A stretch of 36,172 nt of DNA from Dyella sp. EPa41 (GTDB lineage: Bacteria; Pseudomonadota; Gammaproteobacteria; Xanthomonadales; Rhodanobacteraceae): NCBI RefSeq assembly GCF_016586165.1, contig NZ_BCPR01000048.1, positions 1 through 36,172 on the forward strand. The letters are read 5' to 3'. Of this stretch, positions 8,792-17,561 are shown one piece after another. The stretch's first letter is position 1; every line of letters starts with the position of its first letter. The position numbers and the translations under genes are program-made. The notes beneath the pieces were generated by a model, which did not search any database, was not told where the DNA came from, and worked only from the letters and a program-made list of their open reading frames with translations.

Positions 8792-10762
8792 GTGTCCACT
8801 GCGTACCATCCGACCTCGCCGCTGCGCCAGCGGTTTCGTCCCCTGTGGTGGCTGGCCATCAGCTACGTGCTGATCGGCGCCCTCACGCGCATCGTGCTGC
8901 TGTTCATGGCGGGCAGCGGCGTGCCGCACAATCCGCTGTATTGGGCCTATGCGTTCGGCGTGGGGCTGGCCTACGACCTGGTCGCCTTCATCTACATCGC
9001 CTGGCCGCTGATGCTGTACCTGTGGCTGGTGCCGCAACGCATCTATGTGTCGCGCGTGGGCCAATGGCTGCTCTATGGCGGCGGCGCGGTGACCTTGTTC
9101 GGCCTGCTGTTCGTCGGCGCTTCCGAGCTGGTGTTCTGGGGAGAGTTCGGCACGCGCTTCAACTTCATCGCGGTGGACTACCTCGTCTATACGACCGAGG
9201 TGATCGGCAACATCCGCGAGTCGTATCCGCTGGGCACCTGGATCAGCCTGCTGGCGCTGGCGACCCTGGTGGTCGTGTGGCTCAGCCGCCGCGGCCTGAA
9301 GGCCGAGGACAGCGGCACGCGCTTCCTCCAGCGCAGCAAGGTGGCGCTGGTATGGCTGCTGGTCACGGTGGTGACCGCGGTGGCCATCAAGGGCACCTTC
9401 AAGGACCGCACCGACAACGCCTACGTGAACGAGCTCTCCGGCAACGGCGTGTACGAATTCTTCGCCGCCTTCCGCAGCAGCCACCTGGACTATTCGCGCT
9501 TCTACCGCACGCTGCCCGAGGACGATGCGTTCCGCCGCGTGCGCGACCTCGTCAAGACGCCCGAGGCCACCTACGTCGGCGACGATCCGCGCGACCTCAC
9601 CCGTGATATCCGCCATGAAGGCCCCGAGAAGCACCTCAACGTCGTGCTGATCAGCGTGGAAAGCTTCTCGGCCGACTTCCTCGCGGAGTTCGGCGACAAG
9701 CGCGGCATCACGCCGAACCTGGATGCGCTGATCGGCAAGAGCATGTTCTTCGACAACCTCTACGCCAACGGCACGCGCACCGTGCGCGGCCTGGAGGCCC
9801 TGTCGCTCTCGGTGCCGCCCACGCCCGGCGATTCGATCGTGAAGGCGCACAACAACGAGAACCTGTTCTCCGCCGCCAACGTCTTCAACGATCGCGGCTA
9901 TCAGTCCGACTTCGTCTATGGTGGCTACGGCTACTTCGACAACATGAACTACTTCTTCTCGCACAACGGCTATCGCGCGGTGGACCGCAACGATATCGCC
10001 AAGGGCGAGACCATCCACCACGAGAACGTGTGGGGCGTGGCCGACGAGGACCTCTACACGCTGTCGCTGAAGCAGATGGACGAGGCCTACGCGCAGAAGA
10101 AGCCGTTCTTCCTGCACATCATGACCACCTCCAACCACCGTCCCTTCACCGTGCCCGCGAACCGCGTGACGCAGAAGGACGGCACGCGCGAAGCCGCCGT
10201 GGCGTACACCGACTGGTCCATCGCCGACTTCCTCAAGCGTGCGCAGGGCAAGCCGTACTTCGACGACACGATCTTCGTGATCACCGCCGACCACTGCGCC
10301 TCCAGCGCCGGCCGCACCAGCGTGCCGATCAACCGCTACCACATCCCGCTGTGGATCTACGCGCCCAAGCACATCCAGCCGCAGCGCGTGACGCGGCAGA
10401 TGGCGCAGGTCGACATCATCCCCACCGTGATGGGCCTGTTGAACTTCAGCTACCGCAGCCGCTTCTTCGGCGCGGACATCTTCCAGCTGGAACCGGGCCG
10501 CGAACGCGCCTTCCCGGCCACCTACGAAAAACTCGGCTACCTGCACAAGGACGTACTGACCATCCTCGAACCGCAGCGCAAGCTGGAACAGGTGCGCCCT
10601 GACTTCGACAACGGCGACGCCGTGCCGAACAAGCCGGTCGACGAGCATCAGGTGGACGACGCCACCGCGTACTACCAGGTGGCGGCTTTCATGTTCAAGC
10701 ACGGGCTGATGGTGAAGCGCGACACGGACAGCGCCCCGGTCGCCCCTGCTGTCTCTCCTTGA
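8792..10762 (+). CDS. LTA synthase-type sulfatase-fold phosphoglycerol transferase
   Basis: 656 residues. About five N-terminal membrane helices (residues about 14-200) are followed by a periplasmic alkaline-phosphatase/sulfatase-fold domain of the LtaS/OpgB type. Metal-site elements seen are VVLISVESFS (metal-binding Glu), the nucleophile region NGTRTVRGLEAL with Thr330 as likely nucleophile, PFFLHIMTTSNHRPF and ITADHC (Asp-His). Such enzymes transfer phosphoglycerol from phosphatidylglycerol to an acceptor; in Gram-negative bacteria the known acceptor class is periplasmic glucan, but nothing here proves the substrate. GTG start at 8792 with CGGAG seven bases upstream. It stands alone: the next gene is convergent and a strong hairpin separates the two. 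Confidence 0.88.
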   Translation: MSTAYHPTSPLRQRFRPLWWLAISYVLIGALTRIVLLFMAGSGVPHNPLYWAYAFGVGLAYDLVAFIYIAWPLMLYLWLVPQRIYVSRVGQWLLYGGGAVTLFGLLFVGASELVFWGEFGTRFNFIAVDYLVYTTEVIGNIRESYPLGTWISLLALATLVVVWLSRRGLKAEDSGTRFLQRSKVALVWLLVTVVTAVAIKGTFKDRTDNAYVNELSGNGVYEFFAAFRSSHLDYSRFYRTLPEDDAFRRVRDLVKTPEATYVGDDPRDLTRDIRHEGPEKHLNVVLISVESFSADFLAEFGDKRGITPNLDALIGKSMFFDNLYANGTRTVRGLEALSLSVPPTPGDSIVKAHNNENLFSAANVFNDRGYQSDFVYGGYGYFDNMNYFFSHNGYRAVDRNDIAKGETIHHENVWGVADEDLYTLSLKQMDEAYAQKKPFFLHIMTTSNHRPFTVPANRVTQKDGTREAAVAYTDWSIADFLKRAQGKPYFDDTIFVITADHCASSAGRTSVPINRYHIPLWIYAPKHIQPQRVTRQMAQVDIIPTVMGLLNFSYRSRFFGADIFQLEPGRERAFPATYEKLGYLHKDVLTILEPQRKLEQVRPDFDNGDAVPNKPVDEHQVDDATAYYQVAAFMFKHGLMVKRDTDSAPVAPAVSP

Positions 10763-10767
10763 CATGG

Positions 10768-10803
10768 CATCGGCGGCGAGGCCAACGAGCCTCCCCGCCG
10801 ATG
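10768..10803. terminator. Bidirectional hairpin between convergent genes
   Basis: Left arm 10768-10782 and right arm 10789-10803 form a 15-bp stem with one mismatch and a 6-base loop, squarely between the stop of the phosphoglycerol transferase (10762) and the stop of the convergent membrane-protein gene (10812). It can act for both strands. There is no T-run on either side. Confidence 0.6.
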
Positions 10804-10811
10804 AAGGCGAG

Positions 10812-12152
10812 CTATGGCGCGTCGGGGACCAGCTCGCCCCGCCTGTCGATGATGAAGTCGGCGGGCTCACCCGCTTCGACGAGCCGAGCCCTGCCCCCGA
10901 TGGCCACGCCCCGATAGCTGGGCACATCGTGGGTCAGGCGCAAATACGTCCACCGATCGTCCTCGGACTGCGGACGCAACCGAACGACGTGCGACGCGGA
11001 AGCAACCGCCCTGGCCAAGGCAGGCGAAAAATGGGCCTGCCTCACACCGGCATCGTGCATGCCCAACGTGATGTTGGCGCCATGCCATAGGCAGAGCATG
11101 GCAATCACCCCGACGATGATTTGCGCCGGTCGAGCCATGTCGCTCCATGCAAGCGCGACCACGCCCGCGGTCACAGCGGCGAAGGCATAACCATACTGGT
11201 TCGCGGCCCCCGCCAGCAGCAGCACCGGACCCAACGCCACGACGCCTCCCAGCAGAAACGCCGCCAACCATCGCCCGCCCGCACGCCATAGCGACCATGC
11301 CAGCAACAACCACGCTATTGCCGCCGCGATGGCCATGCGCCGGCCCACTGCCTTCTCCAGGAAGTCATTGGCCCCGAACCGGCTCGTGAGCACGGGAAAC
11401 AACTGGTATTCCAGCCATCGCGTGGGTATCGACAGGAAACTCCATTGATAGATGGCACCGGTGGTTTCCGTCGCAAACAGGATCGCCTTGACACGAAATG
11501 CCAGATAGATGGCCACAGGAACGATCGACGCCAGGCAGGCCAACGCCCAGTGACGCTTGCGACCGGAAAACCACCAGGCGAGCGCGAGCAGTCCTGGCAT
11601 CACGATGGCCGACTCCTTGGCCAGCAGCGCCATCGACGTCAGCAGGAAAGTGGCGGCGAGGATGATCGCCGGTTTCGTGTCCTCACGAACCCCGAGGGCC
11701 ACAGCGAGTGCGCAACTCAGCCAGGCCAGGTCGGCAATGGTCCCGACCCAGCCATGGGTGTATGCCGCATAGGGACCGAGCGCGAACACCAGCGCTCCCA
11801 GCAACGACACGAGGGGCTTGGCACCGTATCGATGCAGCAGGGCGGTCACCATGCCCGCATTTATCGCACCCCACGTCACCATGACGGCATGAAAAGCATA
11901 CGGATGCTCAAACAGCCGACGCGACAGCACCATCCATAGCGAGAACGTGAGGGGGCGGTACTGGAAGGCCTGGAAATCGCCCCAAAGGCCGTTGCCGAAA
12001 AAACCGCCTTTCGCCTGCGTGGCGAAAAAGGCCCACTGCAGTTCATCGTGACTGTAGTAACCCGGATTGAAGATCAGCAGCGCTTGCGCCAGTAACACGC
12101 AAGCAACTGCCACAACAAAGAGCCTCAAGTCGATACGGCCGTGAGTTTCCAT
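10812..12152 (-). CDS. Polytopic membrane protein, glycosyltransferase GT39/ArnT-like
   Basis: 446 residues with about 10-11 predicted membrane helices and a short polar C-terminus. A periplasmic loop after helix 1 carries YYSHDELQW, where the Asp-Glu pair recalls the catalytic acidic motif of GT-C glycosyltransferases (dolichyl/undecaprenyl-phosphate-mannose type); similar proteins are annotated as glycosyltransferase family 39 or as hypothetical membrane proteins. The acceptor is unknown. The start is set at the ATG at 12152 because AAGGA lies about 12 bases upstream and the hydrophobic first helix follows; the frame extends 15 codons further without support. It lies downstream of the methyltransferase gene on the same strand with a gap of 79 bases. 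AT content is slightly higher than in its neighbours. Confidence 0.7.
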   Translation of the reverse strand: METHGRIDLRLFVVAVACVLLAQALLIFNPGYYSHDELQWAFFATQAKGGFFGNGLWGDFQAFQYRPLTFSLWMVLSRRLFEHPYAFHAVMVTWGAINAGMVTALLHRYGAKPLVSLLGALVFALGPYAAYTHGWVGTIADLAWLSCALAVALGVREDTKPAIILAATFLLTSMALLAKESAIVMPGLLALAWWFSGRKRHWALACLASIVPVAIYLAFRVKAILFATETTGAIYQWSFLSIPTRWLEYQLFPVLTSRFGANDFLEKAVGRRMAIAAAIAWLLLAWSLWRAGGRWLAAFLLGGVVALGPVLLLAGAANQYGYAFAAVTAGVVALAWSDMARPAQIIVGVIAMLCLWHGANITLGMHDAGVRQAHFSPALARAVASASHVVRLRPQSEDDRWTYLRLTHDVPSYRGVAIGGRARLVEAGEPADFIIDRRGELVPDAP

Positions 12153-12231
12153 GGCGTAGAAAGATCCTTCTTGCGTGAACGGCGGATCGTGCTGCAATGC
12201 GACCGGCGTGCCGACATGTCATCGCGACCTG

Positions 12232-13425
12232 TCAGAGCCGATCCCCCTGGTCCGCCTCCAGCAGCTCTGCTGGCAGCGGCAGTACGTCCATGTTGCGCGC
12301 GAACAGCATGGCCTGGAAGCGCTCGCCCATCTGGTCGGGGAGGGTCAGCTTCTTCACTTCCTGGGCGAGTCGGTAGCGGGTGGCTTCGTCGGGCGCCTGC
12401 TCGTAGGCGCTCTCGAACGCCTCCTGCAGACCGCTGCCGATCAGGAACTGTGCTTGCGACAGGTAGCCTGCCACGCCAAAGCCCGCGCCATTGCCGGCTT
12501 CCGCCAGGGCGGTGAAATCCACCGAGGCGGTGAGGTCGTTCAAGCCGGGCAGATACAGCGGGTCGCTGTGCGCGCGGTGGCGGTAGTGGGCCATCAGCGT
12601 GCCGTCGGCGCGCTCCGGCAGATAGAACTCGCGACGCACGTAGCCGTAGTCCATGAAGAGCATCAGGCCGGCAGACAGCGAGCCGGCGATGGCCTGGATC
12701 CAGTACGGCAGCTGCGGAAGGATCTCCGAGCGATAGCCGTCGGGAAAGCTCGTTTCGAGATCCCGCTCCACATGGCGCACGGCGCCCGACACCAGCATGT
12801 CGGCGGGACGGTCCACGCGCATCAGGCGGCCTTCGCCATCCAGCGCCACGTATTCCTCGTAGACCTCGCCGGCACGCATCGCGAAACGCGTGGTCGGCAG
12901 TGCGTCGATCACTTCGTTGGCAAACAGCACGCCACGCCAGTCCTGCTCGGGCGGACGATCCAGCCAGGACACGCGTGCGAAGATCTCCGCCGGCAACGCA
13001 CCGGACAGGCGCTCACGCTGGCGATCGCGCAGGTCGGCGCTGGGTTCGAGAATGAAATAGCGACGAGGCAGCGTGCCGGCGGCGGCGAATGCCTTCAACG
13101 CAGCCTCGGCGAAACTGCCGCTGCCACCGCCCAATTCGAGGAAATCGGCGTCGTCGCCCAGCAGCCCGATTACCGGATACGTGGCGTTGACCACGCACTG
13201 CGCGAACAGGCTGCCCAGTTCCGGCGCGGTGACGAAGTCACCGGCCTCGCCGAACTTGGTCTTCCCGGCGCTGTAGTAGCCCAACCCCGGCGCGTACAGG
13301 CAACGCTCCATGTATTGCGAGAACGGCATCGCCCCGTGTGCGGCAATCTCCTCGCGCAGGTGCGTCAGCAGTTGGTCGGAATGGGCGCGCTCGTCGGCGC
13401 TCGGATCGGGGAGTCGGGAGGACAT
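12232..13425 (-). CDS. SAM-dependent methyltransferase, MidA/NDUFAF7 family
   Basis: 397 residues. Starts with the family signature MPFSQYMERCLYAPGLGYY, followed by GDFVTAPELGSLFAQ and the SAM-binding motif LELGGGSGSF, then LFANEVIDALP and LMLFMDYGY. In mitochondria the homologue NDUFAF7 methylates an arginine of a complex I subunit; the bacterial substrate is not known. I choose ATG 13425: the upstream in-frame ATG at 13467 directly abuts a strong hairpin that ends the TonB receptor transcript, and the conserved domain begins well after 13425. It is the middle gene of the minus-strand series TonB receptor, methyltransferase, membrane protein, but the hairpin suggests its own promoter or read-through. 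Confidence 0.88.
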   Translation of the reverse strand: MSSRLPDPSADERAHSDQLLTHLREEIAAHGAMPFSQYMERCLYAPGLGYYSAGKTKFGEAGDFVTAPELGSLFAQCVVNATYPVIGLLGDDADFLELGGGSGSFAEAALKAFAAAGTLPRRYFILEPSADLRDRQRERLSGALPAEIFARVSWLDRPPEQDWRGVLFANEVIDALPTTRFAMRAGEVYEEYVALDGEGRLMRVDRPADMLVSGAVRHVERDLETSFPDGYRSEILPQLPYWIQAIAGSLSAGLMLFMDYGYVRREFYLPERADGTLMAHYRHRAHSDPLYLPGLNDLTASVDFTALAEAGNGAGFGVAGYLSQAQFLIGSGLQEAFESAYEQAPDEATRYRLAQEVKKLTLPDQMGERFQAMLFARNMDVLPLPAELLEADQGDRL

Positions 13426-13467
13426 GCGCGTGGATCGCTGATGGAAAACGCGCAAAGGATAACCCAT

Positions 13468-13502
13468 GCCCCGCCACGGCCCCGTGAGTACCGTGGCGGG
13501 GC
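13468..13502 (-). terminator. Hairpin after the TonB receptor gene
   Basis: A perfect 12-bp inverted repeat, GCCCCGCCACGG (13468-13479) and CCGTGGCGGGGC (13491-13502), with an 11-base loop, 15 bases beyond the receptor stop. There is no T-run, so it may attenuate rather than fully stop transcription into the methyltransferase gene. Confidence 0.55.
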
Positions 13503-13517
13503 ATCGGCCCAGCTGAC

Positions 13518-15686
13518 TTAGAAGCTGAAGTCCTTCTGCAGGGAGAGGTACAGGCCACGACGCGGACCGAACTGCGGCGCGCCCACGCCCACGCCGGTGC
13601 CGTCGCGCAGTTCGTAGGTGCGATCGAACGCATTGATCAGCGCCAGCTGGGTCTTCACCTTGCCGAAGCTGCCCATGTTGAAGTCGTGCGCCACGTTGAG
13701 GTTGAGCTGGAAGTAGTACGGCAGCGAGGCGCCATTGGGCACGCCCGGTGCTTCCTTGCGCAGGCCGCTGCCGAAGATGTAATCGGCGCCCACGCGCGTC
13801 GCCCCGGTGAAGGAGTAGGTGATGCCACCGGACGAGGAAAGCTTCTGGTCGTGGTCCAGGTGGATCCAGTTGTCGTCGATGTAGGCCAGCTCATCCGGCG
13901 CAAAGTTGTACTGGCCGGTCATCACGCGCTTGCCCATCGCCCGGCTGTAGGCCGCGTTGAAGTACGCGGAAACGGGGCCGTTGTCGTAGTTGACGGTGAA
14001 CTCCGCACCGCGGATGCGCCCCTGGGCGTAGTTGAAGTTGGAATAGATCAGCGCCGCGCCGAACTGGCCTTCGTCCTGCAGGCGACGCACCTTGCGGTAG
14101 TACGCATCCAGGCCGACGGTGAGGCTGGAGCCGAACTGCTGCTGGATACCCACGTCGTAGTAGTCGGAGCGTTCCGACAGCGGCAGGTTGTTGCCGCCAC
14201 TCGGCAGCTCGTTGGTGGTGCCGTTGAAACGCGCGATGTTGCTGTCGTCGATCACTTCGGTCGCCGGTGGCGTGAAGTAGCGCGAATAGCCGGCGTGAAT
14301 CGTGGTGCTGTCGGTAGCCTGGTACACCACGCCCAGTCGCGGGCTCAGCTGGCTTTCGGTGCGGAACAGTTCGTAGCGATCGCCACGCACGCCGTAGTTC
14401 ACCGTCCACTTGTCGCCGATGCTCCATTCGTCCTGCAGGTATGCCGACCAGGTGCGGGCCAACAGGTTGGTGGCGTCATAGATGCCGATCGGCGTGGTGC
14501 TGGCCTGCGAACCGTCCGGGTTGGCCGGAAACACCAGCGAGTTGTTGCTGATGTTGCCGCGCTCGAATTCACCATAGACGCCGTAACGCAACGTATGGCT
14601 ATCGCCCAGCGGCGTGGCGAAATCCGCCTGCAGCGTGCTCGCCCGGTTGGCGCGGTTGATGGTGGAAGCGACGCCGTTGAACATCAGGTCGCCGATGTCG
14701 TCGGGCAGGAAATTCACCGTGCTGTAGCGCTGGCCAAGCGACACCTGGTAATCGGTCCTGCCCCACTTGCCCTGCAACGAAAGCACGCCGAAGCGCGTCT
14801 GCTCCTTCTGCCGTTCGTTGAGGTCGGCGGAATTGAAATCGGCCTGGCCGAGGTAGCCGAACTGCGGTTCCTGGTTCGGGTTGTTGGGAATCTCGAAGCG
14901 ATTGTTGGTCGCGCCGAACATGAAGCTCACGCGCGTGTTGTCGTCGACCAGGTAGGAGATGTCGCCGAACCCCTTCGCCTGGTTGGTGTGGTCATGGATC
15001 GGCGTGCGGCTGGACGTCGGGTTTTCGATGCCAACATCGTTCTCAAGGTAATTGGCGGTGACGAACCAGCTCCAGCGATCGCTGCTGCCCCACAGCGATG
15101 CATTCGGGTTGAGCGTACCGAACGAACCGCCGGTGATGCCGACGCTGCCGCCATTGCCCAGGTCGTGGCCGCTCTTGGTGTCGATGTCCACGACCGCGGC
15201 GGTGCGCAGGCCGTACTGCGCGGGCAAGGCGCCGTCGAGCAGTTTCACGCTCTGGATGGTGCGCGCATCCAGCGTCTGCCCGAAGCCGGAGATCGACTCG
15301 GGAATGATCACGCCATTGATGCGGTACTGCAGGTTCGCGTGGTCGCCGCGCACGTGCACGCCGCCGTAGGAATCCTGCACTACGCCCGGCGCCTGCAGGA
15401 TCACCTGGTTGAGTGGCGTGGAGTCGCCGAGCGGCAGTTGCTGGATGGCCTTCTGGTCGATCACGTACTGGCTGCTGCCGGTATCGGGCGAGAGTGAATT
15501 GCGCGACTGGTCGAGCGCCGCGCTGACATCCACGGCGCCGAGTTGTTTCACTTTCCTGTTGCCGCTGTCGCTGCTGGTGCCAGGGGCGAGGTTGCTGGTA
15601 TCGGTGTTCGACTGGGTCTGGGCGAGCGCGAGCGGAGCGGCCCCCAGCGCAACGGCGAGGCTCAAGGCAAGCAAGGAAGGTTTCAT
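13518..15686 (-). CDS. TonB-dependent outer-membrane receptor, putatively zinc-regulated
   Basis: 722 residues. Residues 1-22 are a signal peptide (LLALSLAVALGAAPLALA, then QTQ). The plug domain (about 60-170) shows QLPLGDSTPLNQVILQAPGV, VHVRGDHANLQYRINGV and LPAQYGLRTAAVVDI. The rest is a beta-barrel ending in the aromatic QKDFSF, the C-terminal outer-membrane insertion signal. There is no N-terminal signalling (STN) domain, so it is not an anti-sigma-coupled transducer. The cargo is not evident from the barrel. A Zur-like palindrome lies 39 bases before the start, pointing to zinc or a zinc chelate as cargo. A hairpin follows the stop, and the divergent EcsC-like gene shares the upstream region. 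Confidence 0.9.
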   Translation of the reverse strand: MKPSLLALSLAVALGAAPLALAQTQSNTDTSNLAPGTSSDSGNRKVKQLGAVDVSAALDQSRNSLSPDTGSSQYVIDQKAIQQLPLGDSTPLNQVILQAPGVVQDSYGGVHVRGDHANLQYRINGVIIPESISGFGQTLDARTIQSVKLLDGALPAQYGLRTAAVVDIDTKSGHDLGNGGSVGITGGSFGTLNPNASLWGSSDRWSWFVTANYLENDVGIENPTSSRTPIHDHTNQAKGFGDISYLVDDNTRVSFMFGATNNRFEIPNNPNQEPQFGYLGQADFNSADLNERQKEQTRFGVLSLQGKWGRTDYQVSLGQRYSTVNFLPDDIGDLMFNGVASTINRANRASTLQADFATPLGDSHTLRYGVYGEFERGNISNNSLVFPANPDGSQASTTPIGIYDATNLLARTWSAYLQDEWSIGDKWTVNYGVRGDRYELFRTESQLSPRLGVVYQATDSTTIHAGYSRYFTPPATEVIDDSNIARFNGTTNELPSGGNNLPLSERSDYYDVGIQQQFGSSLTVGLDAYYRKVRRLQDEGQFGAALIYSNFNYAQGRIRGAEFTVNYDNGPVSAYFNAAYSRAMGKRVMTGQYNFAPDELAYIDDNWIHLDHDQKLSSSGGITYSFTGATRVGADYIFGSGLRKEAPGVPNGASLPYYFQLNLNVAHDFNMGSFGKVKTQLALINAFDRTYELRDGTGVGVGAPQFGPRRGLYLSLQKDFSF

Positions 15687-15724
15687 CAGGGGTCCAGGGA
15701 GGGGGCGGCGATGTTCTTGGTTTC

Positions 15725-15742
15725 GATACGTTATAACATATC
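15725..15742 (-). promoter_or_regulatory. Zur-like operator upstream of the TonB receptor
   Basis: Read on the receptor strand the 18 bases are GATATGTTATAACGTATC, a palindrome with a single mismatched pair. It agrees at 17 of 18 positions with the Zur consensus GATATGTTATAACATATC that I recall as described for an alphaproteobacterial group, and its core resembles the gammaproteobacterial Zur box. It is 39 bases upstream of the receptor ATG and overlaps the AT-rich stretch expected to hold the -10, so repression by zinc-loaded Zur is the natural reading. It is an island of AT in a GC-rich region. The intergenic gap is shared with the divergent gene that starts at 15885. Confidence 0.7.
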
Positions 15743-15884
15743 TATTCCGACGCCATGGGCGCCTGCCCCAAAAGTCATGCCTGGCGCCATGACCTCCCGC
15801 GCCAAGGCGCGGTTCACCCGGCTCAGCCGGATTTCATGGCCTGCCCCTAGACTCATTTCCGTTCGCCGCTTCGAGTCGTGGCCC

Positions 15885-16511
15885 ATGACCAGATCCTCTT
15901 CCCAGCTTCCCGCCGTCATCACCGACCACAGCCGGGTCACCCAGGCCATCCTCGACTTCGTCAGCCAGATCCCCGACAGCGCCGTCGAAGGCAGCAGGCA
16001 GCCCGAGCAGGAAGCACGACGCCTGGCGGCCCGCGCCTCCCAGCGGGCGGCACTGACCGCCGGCTCGCTCGCCTTGCCGCCCGGCCCGCTGGGGTGGCTG
16101 ACCGTACTGCCTGAACTCATCGCCATCTGGAAGATCCAGGCGCAGATGGTCAGCGACATCGCGGCGGCCTACGGCAAGCATGCGGATCTGGGACGCGAGC
16201 AGATGCTGTGGTGCCTGTTCCGCCATACCGCGGCGCAGGCCTTCCGGGACCTGGTGGTGCGCGTGGGCGATCGCCTGCTGTTCCGCCGGGTGACCTACAG
16301 CGTGGCCGAACGCATCGCCAAGACCGTGGGCGTCAAAGTCACCCAGCGCGCGGTGGGCAAGGGCCTTTCGCGCTGGCTACCCGTGGTCGGTGCGATGGGC
16401 GTCGGCGCCTATGCGTACTACGACACGGGGCAGGTGGCGCGTACCGCGATCGCGATGTTCAACGCCTCCATCGAGACGGAAGAAGCGAGCGAAATCACAC
16501 CGGCGGGGTGA
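15885..16511 (+). CDS. EcsC-like family protein
   Basis: 208 residues. The N-terminal 60 residues are polar and helical (DFVSQIPDSAVEG, then an Arg/Ala-rich helix). A hydrophobic LPPGPLGWLTVLPELIAIWKIQ segment (about residues 67-90) is followed by a helical domain with QMVSDIAAAYGK and, near the C-terminus, RWLPVVGAMGVGAYAYYDT. This pattern matches the EcsC family, whose molecular role is unknown. Start ATG 15885 is chosen because the frame further upstream would run antisense into the TonB receptor gene. It is divergent from the receptor across 198 bases holding the Zur-like box. The pteridine reductase gene follows 58 bases downstream. Confidence 0.7.
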   Translation: MTRSSSQLPAVITDHSRVTQAILDFVSQIPDSAVEGSRQPEQEARRLAARASQRAALTAGSLALPPGPLGWLTVLPELIAIWKIQAQMVSDIAAAYGKHADLGREQMLWCLFRHTAAQAFRDLVVRVGDRLLFRRVTYSVAERIAKTVGVKVTQRAVGKGLSRWLPVVGAMGVGAYAYYDTGQVARTAIAMFNASIETEEASEITPAG

Positions 16512-16569
16512 CGTTGCCTGGGGTTTGCGGCAAGCTCGCGATCCAGCCGCGTTACGCAGGAGCCCACGC

Positions 16570-17316
16570 ATGAGTCCACGCCACGAGCGTCCCGTCGTTC
16601 TCGTCACCGGCGCAGGCAAGCGGGTCGGCGCGGTCATCGCACGCACCCTGCACGCGGCCGGCTATGACCTGGCCCTGCACTACCGCCACTCCGCCGCCGA
16701 AGCCGAATTGCTGGCGACATCGCTGGAGCGCCAACGCAACGACAGTACCCATGTCGTCCAAGGCGAGCTGGCCCGGATCGATACGTTGCCGGACATGGTG
16801 CAGCGCGTGCTGGGGCGCTTCGGCCGGCTGGACGCGCTGGTCAACAACGCCTCGGCGTTCTTCCCCACGCCGGTCGGCAGTGCGACGGCCACGCAATGGA
16901 ACGAGCTGTTCGCGTCGAACGCCCAGGCGCCGTTCTTCCTCGCCCAGGCCGCAACGCCCGCGCTGCGCGAGGCACGCGGCGCCATCGTCAACCTGGTGGA
17001 CATCTACGCCGAGCGTCCGCTCGCCAACCATTCGCTGTACTGCATGGCGAAGGCGGCCCTGGCGGCGATGACGCGATCGCTCGCACTCGATCTCGGCCCC
17101 GATGTCCGCGTGAACGGCGTCGCGCCGGGCGCCGTGATGTGGCCGAGCGACGGCAAGCCTTATGACGACCAGCAGGCCATGCTGGCCCGCACACCGCTGC
17201 AGCGCGCTGGCACGCCGGAAGACGTCGCCGGCGCCGTGCTGTGGCTGCTGCGCGACGCGCCGTTCGTGACGGGGCAGATCATTCGCGTGGATGGGGGGCG
17301 GACGCTGTCCGTCTAG
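16570..17316 (+). CDS. Pteridine reductase (FolM/PTR1-type short-chain dehydrogenase)
   Basis: 248 residues; NADPH-dependent reduction of dihydropteridines or dihydrofolate. The cofactor motif is TGAGKRVG (13-20), the TGxxxRxG variant that marks pteridine reductases rather than ordinary SDRs (TGxxxGxG). In place of the usual catalytic Ser there is Asp144 (in NLVDIYAERP), with Tyr157 and Lys161 in YCMAK; the 13-residue Asp-Tyr spacing equals that of Leishmania PTR1 (Asp181/Tyr194). The C-terminus GQIIRVDGGRTLSV is typical of the family. ATG 16570 has GCAGGAG about eight bases upstream. folK and folB lie 1.2 to 2.8 kb away on the other strand, so the locus gathers three pterin/folate functions. 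A 245-base gap with REP-like repeats follows. Confidence 0.9.
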   Translation: MSPRHERPVVLVTGAGKRVGAVIARTLHAAGYDLALHYRHSAAEAELLATSLERQRNDSTHVVQGELARIDTLPDMVQRVLGRFGRLDALVNNASAFFPTPVGSATATQWNELFASNAQAPFFLAQAATPALREARGAIVNLVDIYAERPLANHSLYCMAKAALAAMTRSLALDLGPDVRVNGVAPGAVMWPSDGKPYDDQQAMLARTPLQRAGTPEDVAGAVLWLLRDAPFVTGQIIRVDGGRTLSV

Positions 17317-17355
17317 GGCAAGGCCAGCCCTTTGCCTACTGCAGGTTTGCTCACG

Positions 17356-17522
17356 GTGGGAGCCCTCCCAGTGGGCGACCGCAGCACCTCAGGCGGCTGC
17401 TTCGCCGGGTTGTCGCGCACGGGGGTGCGCTCCCACGGGAAAAGACGATGGCGCCGATGCGAAGACCATCATGGCGATGGATGCATCGCTTCGCGGCAAT
17501 CGCGCGATGGGTGCGCTCCTAC
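17356..17522. repeat. Three REP-like elements between the SDR and DUF6159-like genes
   Basis: Variants of the element GTAGGAGCGCACCCAGTGCG at 17356-17382 (plus orientation, starts GTGGGAGC, ends GCGACCGC), 17413-17436 (inverted, TCGCGCAC then TGCGCTCCCAC) and 17500-17522 (inverted, TCGCGC then GGTGCGCTCCTAC). They fill the gap 17317-17561 between two convergent genes, where I see no gene. The divergence between copies suggests old insertions. Confidence 0.7.
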
Positions 17523-17561
17523 AAAGGGAGTTCTGTGAGGAGCGCACCGCGATGACGCGAC

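Noticed and set aside
8786-10927. 713-codon minus-strand open frame opposite the phosphoglycerol transferase gene
   Set aside because: Antisense to a well-supported gene, rich in His, Val and Arg with no recognisable domain.
13426-13467. Earlier ATG (13467) for the MidA-like gene
   Set aside because: It directly abuts the perfect 12-bp hairpin of the receptor terminator and adds residues not expected for the family.
13686-15497. 603-codon plus-strand open frame opposite the TonB receptor
   Set aside because: Antisense shadow; the minus-strand frame has signal peptide, plug motifs and a C-terminal aromatic end.
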